From positions 62,001 through 126,000 of the forward strand of contig JAKFVD010000018.1 of NCBI GenBank assembly GCA_021732365.1: 64,000 nt of DNA, given 5' to 3'. Origin of the DNA: Methylotenera sp. Lineage in GTDB: Bacteria > Pseudomonadota > Gammaproteobacteria > Burkholderiales > Methylophilaceae. The position numbers were made by a program, and so were the translations under genes. Below the pieces are notes generated by a model. It made no database searches. It was not told where the DNA came from and saw only the letters and a program-made list of their open reading frames with translations. Of this stretch, positions 27,674 through 36,954 are shown piece after piece. Within the stretch, counting starts at the first letter, position 1. Each line of letters begins with the position of its first letter.

Positions 27674-28921
27674 CTAAGCACCATATACAGGAAACTTGGC
27701 AGTTAATGCATGCACTTTTTCTTTGGTGGCTGCAATTAAAGCTTCATCCGTTGGATTATCCAATACGTCAGCAATCAGATTCGCAACGATTCTGGCTTCG
27801 TCTTCTTTAAAGCCACGCGTAGTGATGGCAGGCGCACCAATGCGAATACCTGAAGTCACAAATGGGCTTTCTGGGTCGTTTGGAATCGCATTTTTATTCA
27901 CGGTAATATGTGCCAAACCAAGTGCGGCATCGGCGGCTTTACCTGTTAAACCTTTAGGACGTAGATCCACCATAAACATATGCGATTCTGTGCGGCCAGA
28001 TACCACACGCAAGCCACGCGCAATCAGCGTTTCAGCCATAGCTTGTGCGTTTTTAATCACTTGTGCCTGATAAGTTTTGAATTCTGGTTGTGCCGCTTCT
28101 AAGAATGCGGTTGCTTTACCAGCAATCACATGCATTAAAGGACCACCTTGTAAGCTTGGGAATACGTTTGAATTCAATGATTTTTCGAATTCCGCTTTAG
28201 CCAAAATAATACCGCCGCGTGGACCGCGCAAGGTTTTATGCGTGGTTGAAGTCACAAAATCGGCATGCGGTACTGGGTTTGGATAAACGCCACCTGCAAT
28301 CAAACCAGAATAATGCGCCATATCCACCATAAAATAAGCGCCAACTTTTTTGGCGATTTCTGCCATACGCGCCCAATCAAAGCGCAAAGCATAAGCAGAA
28401 GCGCCGCCAATCAATAATTTGGGTTTGCATTCAACGGCAATACGTTCCATCTCATCGTAATCGATTTCTTCTTGATCATTTAAGCCATAAGGCACAATGT
28501 TGAATAACTTACCTGACAAGTTGGCAGGGGAACCATGCGTTAAATGGCCGCCATGACCTAAGTTCATACCCATGACGGTATCGCCTGGTTTAAGAATAGA
28601 AAAATACACGGCTTGATTAGCCTGCGAGCCAGAATGCGGCTGAACGTTGGCATATTCCGCGCCATACAAAGCTTTTAAGCGGTCAATCGCCAATTGCTCA
28701 ACTTGGTCTACATATTCACAACCGCCATAAAAACGTTTGCCAGGATAGCCTTCTGCATATTTATTGGTTAATTGCGAACCTTGTGCTTCCATCACAGCTG
28801 GGCTGGTGTAGTTTTCAGAGGCAATCAATTCGATATGTTGATGTTGACGCACAACTTCTGCATCAATCATGGTAGCAAGGGCTGAATCGGCAATTGCAAG
28901 CTTATTGGAATGGCTAAACAT
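27674..28921 (-). CDS. glyA: Serine hydroxymethyltransferase GlyA
   Basis: PLP enzyme converting serine and tetrahydrofolate to glycine and methylene-tetrahydrofolate; in serine-cycle or RuMP methylotrophs also a one-carbon entry point. 415 residues, family length. PLP lysine is K229 in [14 protein letters not shown]; other landmarks are [42 protein letters not shown] and [14 protein letters not shown]. First gene of a glyA-lprI-like-nrdR-bamE-like-ribD series on the minus strand. Confidence 0.98.
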   Translation of the reverse strand: MFSHSNKLAIADSALATMIDAEVVRQHQHIELIASENYTSPAVMEAQGSQLTNKYAEGYPGKRFYGGCEYVDQVEQLAIDRLKALYGAEYANVQPHSGSQANQAVYFSILKPGDTVMGMNLGHGGHLTHGSPANLSGKLFNIVPYGLNDQEEIDYDEMERIAVECKPKLLIGGASAYALRFDWARMAEIAKKVGAYFMVDMAHYSGLIAGGVYPNPVPHADFVTSTTHKTLRGPRGGIILAKAEFEKSLNSNVFPSLQGGPLMHVIAGKATAFLEAAQPEFKTYQAQVIKNAQAMAETLIARGLRVVSGRTESHMFMVDLRPKGLTGKAADAALGLAHITVNKNAIPNDPESPFVTSGIRIGAPAITTRGFKEDEARIVANLIADVLDNPTDEALIAATKEKVHALTAKFPVYGA

Positions 28922-29089
28922 GACAGTTAAGGCTTTCTGTTAATTAAATTAAGTAATACAACCAAAATAACGCACTATTTTATCATGCCATTGATGCATC
29001 TTAAACTTTGCATCGCTATCTTCGACTAGTCCTCTTGATTGTGCCTTTATTCAATTGGTTGCAATAATTGGTTTAATATAGCCACCATT

Positions 29090-29250
29090 GCTGCAAAAAC
29101 ACCATTTTTAAATCATTTAAAATAGTTAACTATCTGTTTTTATTAATAAAAATAACAGGCACAGCTATTGCTACTATTATGATTAGCACTATCTCCAGAG
29201 TCGCTTCCTTTAAGCCCAGCCTTAACTAGATTAAGCGCTGGGCTTTTTTT
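29090..29250 (+). ncRNA. Candidate small RNA ending at an orphan terminator
   Basis: A rho-independent terminator on the plus strand (29212-29250) has no coding gene upstream on that strand, since glyA runs the other way. A weak promoter pair, TTGGTT 29055-29060 and TATAGC 29077-29082 (16-nt spacer), would give a transcript of about 160 nt. The 5' end is a guess; only the terminator is firm. No known RNA family was recognised. Confidence 0.3.
29212..29250 (+). terminator. Rho-independent terminator without an upstream gene
   Basis: Perfect 9-bp stem, AAGCCCAGC (29212-29220) with GCTGGGCTT (29237-29245), 16-nt loop, then a run of T to 29250. The T-run exists only in the plus orientation. Confidence 0.75.
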
Positions 29251-29270
29251 AATGATGCATTGTGCATGAT

Positions 29271-29301
29271 TTGCTATTGGTCTAAAAAGGCGCGCTATAA
29301 T
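29271..29301 (+). promoter_or_regulatory. Likely iscX promoter
   Basis: A consensus -10 TATAAT at 29296-29301 with a TTGCTA -35-like hexamer at 29271-29276 (spacer 19, longer than ideal) lies 26 nt before the iscX ATG. The -10 is convincing, the -35 less so. Confidence 0.4.
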
Positions 29302-29327
29302 TCAATTTTGTAGATTGAAAGTTAGCA

Positions 29328-29522
29328 ATGAAATGGACCGATAGCCTCAGAATCGCTGAAGATTTAGCAGATAAACTCCCTGAAATCGACCCTAAAACCA
29401 TTCGCTTTACCGATTTAATGCAATGGGTGATGGCATTGGATGGCTTTGAAGAAGGCCCTGAGCATTGCGGTGAGAAAATATTGGAAGCCATTCAACTGGC
29501 TTGGATTGAAGAAGCTGAGTAG
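29328..29522 (+). CDS. iscX: Fe-S assembly protein IscX
   Basis: A 64-residue acidic protein of the IscX (YfhJ) family, a partner of the cysteine desulphurase IscS in Fe-S cluster assembly. Typical features: MKWTDSLRIAEDLADKLPEI start, then PKTIRFTDLMQWVMAL and an acidic end with EAIQLAWIEEAE. Elsewhere it ends the isc operon (after fdx); here it stands apart from isc genes, with its own promoter and upstream of DUF3307. Confidence 0.93.
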   Translation: MKWTDSLRIAEDLADKLPEIDPKTIRFTDLMQWVMALDGFEEGPEHCGEKILEAIQLAWIEEAE

Positions 29523-29571
29523 CAAAAACATAGAATTAAAGCCAAATAATTAAAACCTAACAATTAAAATC

Positions 29572-29940
29572 ATGTTCACCGCGCTTTTTTTATTGTTTAT
29601 CAAACATTTTATTTGCGATTTTCCATTGCAGGCGTATCCGTGGATGTATCGTAATAAAGGCACCTATCTTCACCCTGGCGGAATCGTGCATGCACTGATT
29701 CATGGGATTGGCACTGCAATCGTACTTTTGCCGTTTATTGGCCTTGTTGCTTTAATTTATGGGATAGTTGATTTATTTGTGCACTATCATATTGATTGGG
29801 CAAAAATGCGCATTAGCAAACGTTATGATTTACAACCACAGAATAGTGAAAAATTCTGGATTCTGTTAGGCTTCGACCAATTACTGCATCACATCACCTA
29901 TTTTGTACTTATTTACTTCGCCTTTAACTTAACGCTTTAA
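29572..29940 (+). CDS. DUF3307-like membrane protein
   Basis: A 122-residue integral membrane protein with about three hydrophobic segments (first helix FLLFIKHFICDFPLQ, then IGTAIVLLPFIGLVALIYGI and ITYFVLIYFAFNL). Conserved polar sites in membranes are the KHFICDFPLQ start and several His (HALIHGIG, DLFVHYHIDW, QLLHHITYF), which match DUF3307. Function unknown. It follows iscX by 49 nt. Confidence 0.7.
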   Translation: MFTALFLLFIKHFICDFPLQAYPWMYRNKGTYLHPGGIVHALIHGIGTAIVLLPFIGLVALIYGIVDLFVHYHIDWAKMRISKRYDLQPQNSEKFWILLGFDQLLHHITYFVLIYFAFNLTL

Positions 29941-29968
29941 ATTCTTTTATTTTTATTTGATAACCACT

Positions 29969-31381
29969 ATGCAAAAACCAAACAGTATCGACATTCCAAA
30001 AGAAATTTTTAAAGCCTACGATATACGTGGCATTGTGGGTAAAACCTTAACGCCTGAAATCGTAGAGCTAATCGGCCATGCGTTAGGGTCAGAGGCGAAA
30101 CAGCGTGCACAAAGTGAAATCTGTATTGGCTACGATGGCCGCTTATCTGGCCCTGAGCTGGCACAGGCGCTGTCCAACGGCATTCGCAAAGCTGGCATCA
30201 ACGTAGTGAATTTGGGTATGGTGGCAACACCAATGGTGTATTTTGCGGCTTATCATCTCAATACCAATTGCGGCGTGATGGTGACTGGTAGCCATAACCC
30301 ACCTGATTACAATGGCCTAAAAATGGTTTTGGCTGGCGAAACACTTTCTAATGATTCGATTCAAAGCTTAAAGAATCGTATAGAACAAAAAAACTTTACT
30401 TATGGCGACGGTGTTGAACGTAACTATGCGATTGCAGAAGATTATATTGCCACGATTCAAGCCGATATTAAACTGACGCGGCCTATGCAAATTGCGGTGG
30501 ATTGCGGCAATGGCGTGGCGGGCGCATTTGCAAAAACGCTTTACAACGCCATCGGCTGCCGTGTTGATGAGCTATTTTGTGAAGTAGATGGCCACTTTCC
30601 AAACCATCATCCGGACCCTTCTGTGCCAGAAAATTTAGTGGATTTAGCCAACTTATTGCAATCCAGTCGCGCTGAAATTGGCTTGGCTTTTGATGGCGAT
30701 GGCGACAGGCTGGGGATTGTCACCAAAGATGGTCAGATTATCTATCCAGATAGGCAATTATTATTATTTGCAGAGGACGTATTAAGCCGCAACAAAGGGG
30801 CCACTATTATTTTTGATGTGAAATCAACGCGTAATTTAAGCCCTTGGATACGCAAATACGGCGGCAACCCACTTATGTGGAAAACTGGCCACTCATTGGT
30901 AAAAGCGAAAATTAAAGAAACCAACGCGGCATTGGCGGGTGAAATGAGCGGCCATGTATTCTTTAACGATGCCGACATCAACGGTAAAAAACGCTGGTAT
31001 GGCTTTGACGATGGTTTATATGCAGGTGCGCGCATGCTGGAAATTCTTAGCCAGTTTAATAATCCTTCTGAAATTTTAAATAGCTTACCTGATAGTCTCA
31101 GTACGCCAGAGCAGCATATTCATATGAACGAAGGCGAGCCGCATGCCTTGATTGCCGCATTGCAACAATCGGCAAATTTTGAAGGCGCCGTTGAGGTGAT
31201 TACCATTGATGGCTTGCGCGTAGAATACACTGATGGCTTTGGTTTAATGCGCCCATCTAATACCACACCTGTGATTGTATTGCGTTTTGAAGCAGATTCT
31301 GAAGATGCCTTAAAGCGTATTCAAGCACAATTTAGAGAAGTCATCTGGGGCACAGCGCCACATGTAGCCTTGCCGTTTTAA
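29969..31381 (+). CDS. Phosphomannomutase/phosphoglucomutase (AlgC/ManB type)
   Basis: Alpha-D-phosphohexomutase that interconverts mannose 6-/1-phosphate or glucose 6-/1-phosphate for exopolysaccharide and LPS sugars. 470 residues from the ATG at 29969 (an in-frame TTG at 29957 is less likely). All four active-site loops are present: phospho-Ser108 in VTGSHNPPDYNG, metal loop AFDGDGDRLGI, sugar loop GEMSGHVFF and phosphate loop RPSNTTPVIVLRFEA. Length and the GEMSGHVFF loop fit the bifunctional AlgC type. A second, different mutase (pgm) lies at 32581. Confidence 0.92.
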   Translation: MQKPNSIDIPKEIFKAYDIRGIVGKTLTPEIVELIGHALGSEAKQRAQSEICIGYDGRLSGPELAQALSNGIRKAGINVVNLGMVATPMVYFAAYHLNTNCGVMVTGSHNPPDYNGLKMVLAGETLSNDSIQSLKNRIEQKNFTYGDGVERNYAIAEDYIATIQADIKLTRPMQIAVDCGNGVAGAFAKTLYNAIGCRVDELFCEVDGHFPNHHPDPSVPENLVDLANLLQSSRAEIGLAFDGDGDRLGIVTKDGQIIYPDRQLLLFAEDVLSRNKGATIIFDVKSTRNLSPWIRKYGGNPLMWKTGHSLVKAKIKETNAALAGEMSGHVFFNDADINGKKRWYGFDDGLYAGARMLEILSQFNNPSEILNSLPDSLSTPEQHIHMNEGEPHALIAALQQSANFEGAVEVITIDGLRVEYTDGFGLMRPSNTTPVIVLRFEADSEDALKRIQAQFREVIWGTAPHVALPF

Positions 31382-31406
31382 TCCCTTTATTCGCATCATT
31401 CACCTA

Positions 31407-31883
31407 ATGTCGCGCAATTCTATAATTTTCACTATCGTTTGGCTAACCTTAGCCGCAGGCATTTATTACCTAGTCGATAATATTCAAAATCCCAATAAAA
31501 TATGGCGGCTGGGCGATAATGCCAACGAAGTTGTGCTGCAGCGCGGCTTAGATGGCCATTACCGTGCCGAAGCACTTATTAACAATCAAAAAGTGAGTGT
31601 ATTGGTGGATACAGGTGCAACAGGTGTTGCCATTTCGCAAGCGGTAGCCGATAAATTACAGCTTAAAAGCGTGGCCGCTGTGCGCACCAATACTGCCAAT
31701 GGCGATAGCGTTGGTTACATGGTGCGGCTGGAATCTGTCAAGGTGGGCGGTGTTGAGGCAAACGATGTTTCGGCTATGATAGCGCCAAGTTTAGGCGGCG
31801 ATGTATTGCTGGGCATGAGTTATTTGGGCCGCATGGATGTGCGCTTATTTAATAATCAGATGACCATTAAGCAAGTTGAATAA
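31407..31883 (+). CDS. Membrane-anchored retropepsin-like aspartic protease
   Basis: A 158-residue protein with one N-terminal membrane segment (about 6-23) and a periplasmic clan AA aspartic protease domain (TIGR02281 type). The active-site loop is LVDTGATGVAIS with Asp68-Thr69-Gly70, followed by flap-like TANGDSVGYMVRL and the second conserved block DVLLGMSYLGRMDV. Such proteins are monomers in sequence but dimerise to give two Asp. The natural substrate is unknown. It follows the mutase gene by 25 nt. Confidence 0.85.
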   Translation: MSRNSIIFTIVWLTLAAGIYYLVDNIQNPNKIWRLGDNANEVVLQRGLDGHYRAEALINNQKVSVLVDTGATGVAISQAVADKLQLKSVAAVRTNTANGDSVGYMVRLESVKVGGVEANDVSAMIAPSLGGDVLLGMSYLGRMDVRLFNNQMTIKQVE

Positions 31884-32037
31884 TTTTTATCACTTAACGC
31901 TTTGATTCTAATCATATAAAACCGCACTTTATATCCACTAAATTTAAATAAATGTAAGTAATTTGGTTGACCAGCAGCACTAAGCTGTGCTAGCAAAATT
32001 TAATTACAGAATGAATTTAATATTTTTGGAGGTTGTG

Positions 32038-32520
32038 ATGGTTATTCAAACTAAAGTTGCAGTGATTATTGCTGCAGCGGTATTATCAACGTCGATTTTT
32101 TCGATACCCAGCTTCGCAGCGGATACAACATTTGGTACTGCAGCGTATCAAAAAGAATTTAGAAAGTTAAAAATGATGCAAATGTTAGATGCCGACGGTA
32201 ATCACATGGTGTCATTAGACGAATTTAACGCTTTTAATAGCGGCGTATTTGATTCACTTAACAAAGATAATGATGACTCGCTGGATGCCGACGAATGGGT
32301 TGGCGTAGATGGAAAACAAGAGGTGAGCTTTGGTACAGGTGGCTATAACCGCCAGTTGCGCAGCAAAAAAATGATGGCTTTAACTGATAAAGATGGCGAT
32401 CATTTAGTGACTAAAACCGAGTTTCTAAAATTACAAGAAACTATTTTTAGCAAAATGGATAAATCTGGCGATAGCCAACTAGATCCGCAAGAATGGCTAT
32501 CTAAACAAACGAATAATTAA
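32038..32520 (+). CDS. Exported tandem EF-hand protein
   Basis: A 160-residue protein with a signal peptide cleaved after about Ala27 (IFSIPSFA) and two similar halves, each starting FGT-(A/G)-(A/G)-Y. Each half holds a pair of canonical 12-residue EF-hand loops: 51-62 (DADGNHMVSLDE) and 75-86 (NKDNDDSLDADE); 117-128 (DKDGDHLVTKTE) and 141-152 (DKSGDSQLDPQE). The loops in each pair are only 12 residues apart. The ATG at 32038 is chosen by the GGAGG site (32028-32032) and signal peptide. Calcium binding is the default reading; the methylotroph context makes lanthanide binding worth testing. It is followed by a strong terminator. Confidence 0.85.
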   Translation: MVIQTKVAVIIAAAVLSTSIFSIPSFAADTTFGTAAYQKEFRKLKMMQMLDADGNHMVSLDEFNAFNSGVFDSLNKDNDDSLDADEWVGVDGKQEVSFGTGGYNRQLRSKKMMALTDKDGDHLVTKTEFLKLQETIFSKMDKSGDSQLDPQEWLSKQTNN

Positions 32521-32540
32521 ACTGTTTTAATCAGTAATTA

Positions 32541-32572
32541 ACAAAGGCTAGCGTTTCTAGCCTTTGTTTTTT
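32541..32572 (+). terminator. Terminator of the EF-hand gene
   Basis: Perfect 11-bp stem ACAAAGGCTAG (32541-32551) with CTAGCCTTTGT (32557-32567), loop CGTTT, then six T. The stem core AAAGGCTAG recurs in the terminator at 50062. Confidence 0.85.
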
Positions 32573-32580
32573 GCAATGTT

Positions 32581-34290
<1,710 letters not shown>

Positions 34291-34345
34291 GAATGAAACA
34301 GGGACTTAACTTAACACCTTAAAACCATCGAAAAAGATGTGTTAA

Positions 34346-35245
34346 TTAAACGCCGTGTTTTTTTAACCAGTCACGGGTTAATTGCCAACTGTAATCCGCT
34401 GCGGTTTTGTTGTAGGTTGGTCGATAATCTGCATGGAAACCATGATTTACATTTGGGAAAAGAATAATCTCAGAATGGCTCCCCGATTTTTCAAGCTCAG
34501 CTTGCATTTGTTCAATCATTTCATTTTTAATAAATGCATCTTGGCTCGCATATAAACCTAAAATTGGCGCTTTAAGCGTGCTAGCAATATCCATTGGATC
34601 ATTTGCTTTAATCTCTGACTTCATGCCCGTTAATAGTCCGTAATACGCAACACCCGTTTTTACGTTAGGGTTGTGTGTAGCATAAAGCCAAACAGTACGC
34701 CCACCCCAGCAAAATCCAACAGTCGCCAGTTTTTTTGCATTGGCTTTACCGGTTGATTTAACGTAGGCAACTGTAGCATCTAAGTCAGAAAATACTTGTT
34801 CATCTGGCACTTTTGAAACCACTTTACTTAAAATGTCGCCAATATCGGTCATGTTGGAAACATCACCCTGACGCGCAAATAGCTCTGGCGCTATCGCGTA
34901 GTAACCCAATTTTGCAAAGCGACGGCACACATCCTTGATATGCTCATGCACGCCAAAAATTTCTTGTATCACCAATACCACTGGTAAATTTTTGCCATTT
35001 TTTGGCATCGCGCGATAAGCTGGTATCTTGCCATCCGTAGTCGGTACACTTACCTCGCCTGCAACCAAACCATCATCACTAGTGACAATTGCTTGCGCCA
35101 TGATAGGGTTTGACGCAATGGCAAAACCGATTGCCAGACTTGTCATGATAAACGCACGGCGGCTCAAACCAGCAACGGCCGAATCAGCCGCAACTGGCTC
35201 CGCATTAAAATTGAGAGGTTTTAATCCATAGGTATGTAAATCCAT
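34346..35245 (-). CDS. Tat-exported dienelactone hydrolase family protein
   Basis: A 299-residue alpha/beta hydrolase of the dienelactone hydrolase family with a long N-terminal extension that holds a twin-arginine signal (GLSRRAFIMTSLAIGFAIA, Arg29-Arg30, ending IMAQA), so it is predicted to be exported folded. Catalytic residues: Cys179 in VGFCWGGR in place of Ser, Asp in GLYASQDAF, His in NVNHGFHAD; Glu95 in VIQEIFG is the family's regulatory Glu. Substrate is unknown; the family name does not imply dienelactone here. Followed by its own terminator. Confidence 0.88.
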   Translation of the reverse strand: MDLHTYGLKPLNFNAEPVAADSAVAGLSRRAFIMTSLAIGFAIASNPIMAQAIVTSDDGLVAGEVSVPTTDGKIPAYRAMPKNGKNLPVVLVIQEIFGVHEHIKDVCRRFAKLGYYAIAPELFARQGDVSNMTDIGDILSKVVSKVPDEQVFSDLDATVAYVKSTGKANAKKLATVGFCWGGRTVWLYATHNPNVKTGVAYYGLLTGMKSEIKANDPMDIASTLKAPILGLYASQDAFIKNEMIEQMQAELEKSGSHSEIILFPNVNHGFHADYRPTYNKTAADYSWQLTRDWLKKHGV

Positions 35246-35524
35246 TTTTTGCTTCCTTTAAGTGATTAAGTATTGGTTAATATTTAAGCATATGTTTGTT
35301 ACTGAATATAATGCAGTGACATGAACCTACGATTGCATTGTGCAATTTTGTCATTATTATGCAACTTATTAGACCAGTCGTCTAGTATAAAATCATTCAT
35401 TTATCTGCAATATTAAGCTTCTATCAATTTGCTAAAAATAAAATTTCACAAAACTGTAACACATTGAAAGTTCAAGACAATTTATACTCTTGAACGTTTA
35501 TTGATAATGACAAGAGAGATGATA

Positions 35525-35770
35525 ATGAAAATCCGGGCTCCCAATGAAAAGTATTTAAAAGATGCTGAGAACTTAACTAAAGATCAAAAAGAGCGGCTAT
35601 TGTGCAGGATGCGTGGCAAGTTAACACGCAGGTTAGAAGAAGAAAAATTGAATACGATAGAAGCGCTAGCGATACAGTTAGAAATTGAAGATGCGGAGCT
35701 GGCTGACTGGCGCGAGAAAATGAATGAGATTAAGGTCAAAGAAAAGTCAAAAAAGAAAAATTCAGACTAA
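35525..35770 (+). CDS. Small charged cytosolic protein of unknown function
   Basis: An 81-residue highly charged, mostly helical protein not recognised. Sequence features: LTKDQKERLLCRMRGKLTRR near the start, EALAIQLEIEDAELADW in the middle and a Lys-rich tail (KVKEKSKKKNSD). No signal or membrane segment. Start set at ATG 35525, with AGAGAG about 8 nt upstream; in-frame ATGs at 35507 and 35519 and a TTG at 35501 are alternatives. It stands alone between two longer gaps, and could be a helical regulatory or scaffold protein, but nothing specific can be said. Confidence 0.5.
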   Translation: MKIRAPNEKYLKDAENLTKDQKERLLCRMRGKLTRRLEEEKLNTIEALAIQLEIEDAELADWREKMNEIKVKEKSKKKNSD

Positions 35771-36117
35771 TGAGTTACCCTGAAAAATTTCAAGAAAATT
35801 ATTAGAGAATAAGTAACTCGATACAAAAAACACTTAAAAAGCTGTAAATTAAATCTTGTTAGCCTTATCTAATTGGTCGGGACAGCAAGATTCGAACTTG
35901 CGACCCCATGCCCCCCAGGCATGTACGCTACCAGGCTGCGCTATGCCCCGAACCGCGCTACTGTTGATGAGTAACGAGCGCATATTATAAATCAAATGTG
36001 CAGACTAGCCATAGCGATTAATGGCCAAAGTGGGTGTTTGAATACAGGAATACTTAAGAGAGTGTGCTAGGTAAAACAGATACTAAGAAGTAAAACAGAT
36101 ACTGCAAACAGGCTTTT
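35771..36117. other. Gap between the 35525 gene and merR, holding tRNA-Pro
   Basis: This 347-nt stretch contains only the tRNA-Pro gene (35874-35950). On either side I see nothing beyond AT-rich spacer; the 3' side of merR includes a duplicated stretch TAAAACAGATACT at about 36071 and 36091. Confidence 0.5.
35874..35950 (-). tRNA. tRNA-Pro (anticodon GGG)
   Basis: A full 77-nt cloverleaf on the minus strand: acceptor CGGGGCA paired with TGTCCCG, D arm GCGC/GCGT, anticodon stem CATGC/GCATG around loop CTGGGGG (anticodon GGG, U33 present), T arm GCAAG/CTTGC with loop TTCGAAT, and an encoded CCA end. It reads proline codon CCC and, by wobble, CCU. Confidence 0.95.
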
Positions 36118-36540
36118 TTAAGCGCGCAGCAGTTGGATCACTTCGCGAATTTCACGTTTAAATAACGATAAATCAAAATCTCCAGCAACACTATTCATCA
36201 CATGAGCAAGTGGCTGGGTATTAACTTGAGGCTTGGCAGAGGCATGTGCTGCAACAGTTTCAATTTTCACTTCTGCACCATCTAAACGATTGCGTGCACC
36301 GCTGATGGTAAAACCTTGCTCGTATAATAATTCACGAATTTTGCGGATTAACAATACTTCATGATGTTGATAATAACGGCGATTTCCTCTGCGTTTAACA
36401 GGCTTAAGCTGGGTAAATTCCTGCTCCCAATAACGCAATACATGCGGCTTTACACCACACAGCTCGCTCACTTCACCAATCGTAAAGTAACGTTTGGCTG
36501 GTATTGGCGGCAATTGCACTTTAGGCGCTTGTTCTAGCAT
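36118..36540 (-). CDS. MerR-family transcriptional regulator
   Basis: A 140-residue MerR-type regulator: winged-helix DNA-binding domain at about 18-88 (YFTIGEVSELCGVKPHVLRY and REDTLWEQ-like WEQEFTQLKPVKRRGNRRYY), then a tail with no metal-binding Cys set. The effector is unknown. Placement directly after ihfA is a standard betaproteobacterial arrangement (pheT-ihfA-merR), where this gene is of unknown function. Confidence 0.9.
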   Translation of the reverse strand: MLEQAPKVQLPPIPAKRYFTIGEVSELCGVKPHVLRYWEQEFTQLKPVKRRGNRRYYQHHEVLLIRKIRELLYEQGFTISGARNRLDGAEVKIETVAAHASAKPQVNTQPLAHVMNSVAGDFDLSLFKREIREVIQLLRA

Positions 36541-36588
36541 CAGTTAATAATTAACCCAGAATTTAAAAACGAAATATATCAATACATC

Positions 36589-36879
36589 TTAAGCGTAATG
36601 TTCTTCAACTTTACTTTTCAATTTTTGACTCGCATGAAAAGTCACCACACGACGTGCAGTAATCGGTATTTCTTCACCCGTTTTTGGATTGCGGCCTGGG
36701 CGCTCAGATTTTTTACGTAATTCAAAATTACCAAAACCCGATAATTTCACGCTATCTCCAGTTTCTAATGCAGTGCGCACTTCTTCAAAAAATGCTTCTA
36801 CCATATCTTTTGCCTCACGCTTATTTAAGCCTACTTGCTCAAACAACAAATCGGCTAAATCCGCCTTAGTTAAGGTCAT
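36589..36879 (-). CDS. ihfA: Integration host factor subunit alpha
   Basis: A 96-residue DNA-bending protein of the HU/IHF family. The start [20 protein letters not shown] and the arm region [20 protein letters not shown] are typical of IHF-alpha, with the intercalating Pro in GRNPKTG and the C-terminal [16 protein letters not shown]. It follows pheT by 75 nt, the classic location of ihfA (himA). Confidence 0.95.
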   Translation of the reverse strand: MTLTKADLADLLFEQVGLNKREAKDMVEAFFEEVRTALETGDSVKLSGFGNFELRKKSERPGRNPKTGEEIPITARRVVTFHASQKLKSKVEEHYA

Positions 36880-36954
36880 ACATTTCCCCTGAACATCTTT
36901 TATCCATTTATTTTTACAGTTGATAACTTAAATTTTACTTACTATGTTTATCAG

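Larger units (their letters stand above)
28922..29327. other. Gene-free gap between divergent glyA and iscX, with an orphan terminator
   Basis: This 406-nt gap lies between two divergent genes. It should hold the glyA promoter (minus) and the iscX promoter (plus). No open frame in it looks like a gene. It does contain a strong plus-strand terminator (29212-29250) with no plus-strand gene before it, which suggests a non-coding RNA; see the separate entries. Confidence 0.6.

Noticed and set aside
36060..36110. CRISPR-like repeat from the duplicated TAAAACAGATACT
   Set aside because: Only two copies of a short AT-rich string with no regular spacers; a local duplication is enough to explain it.
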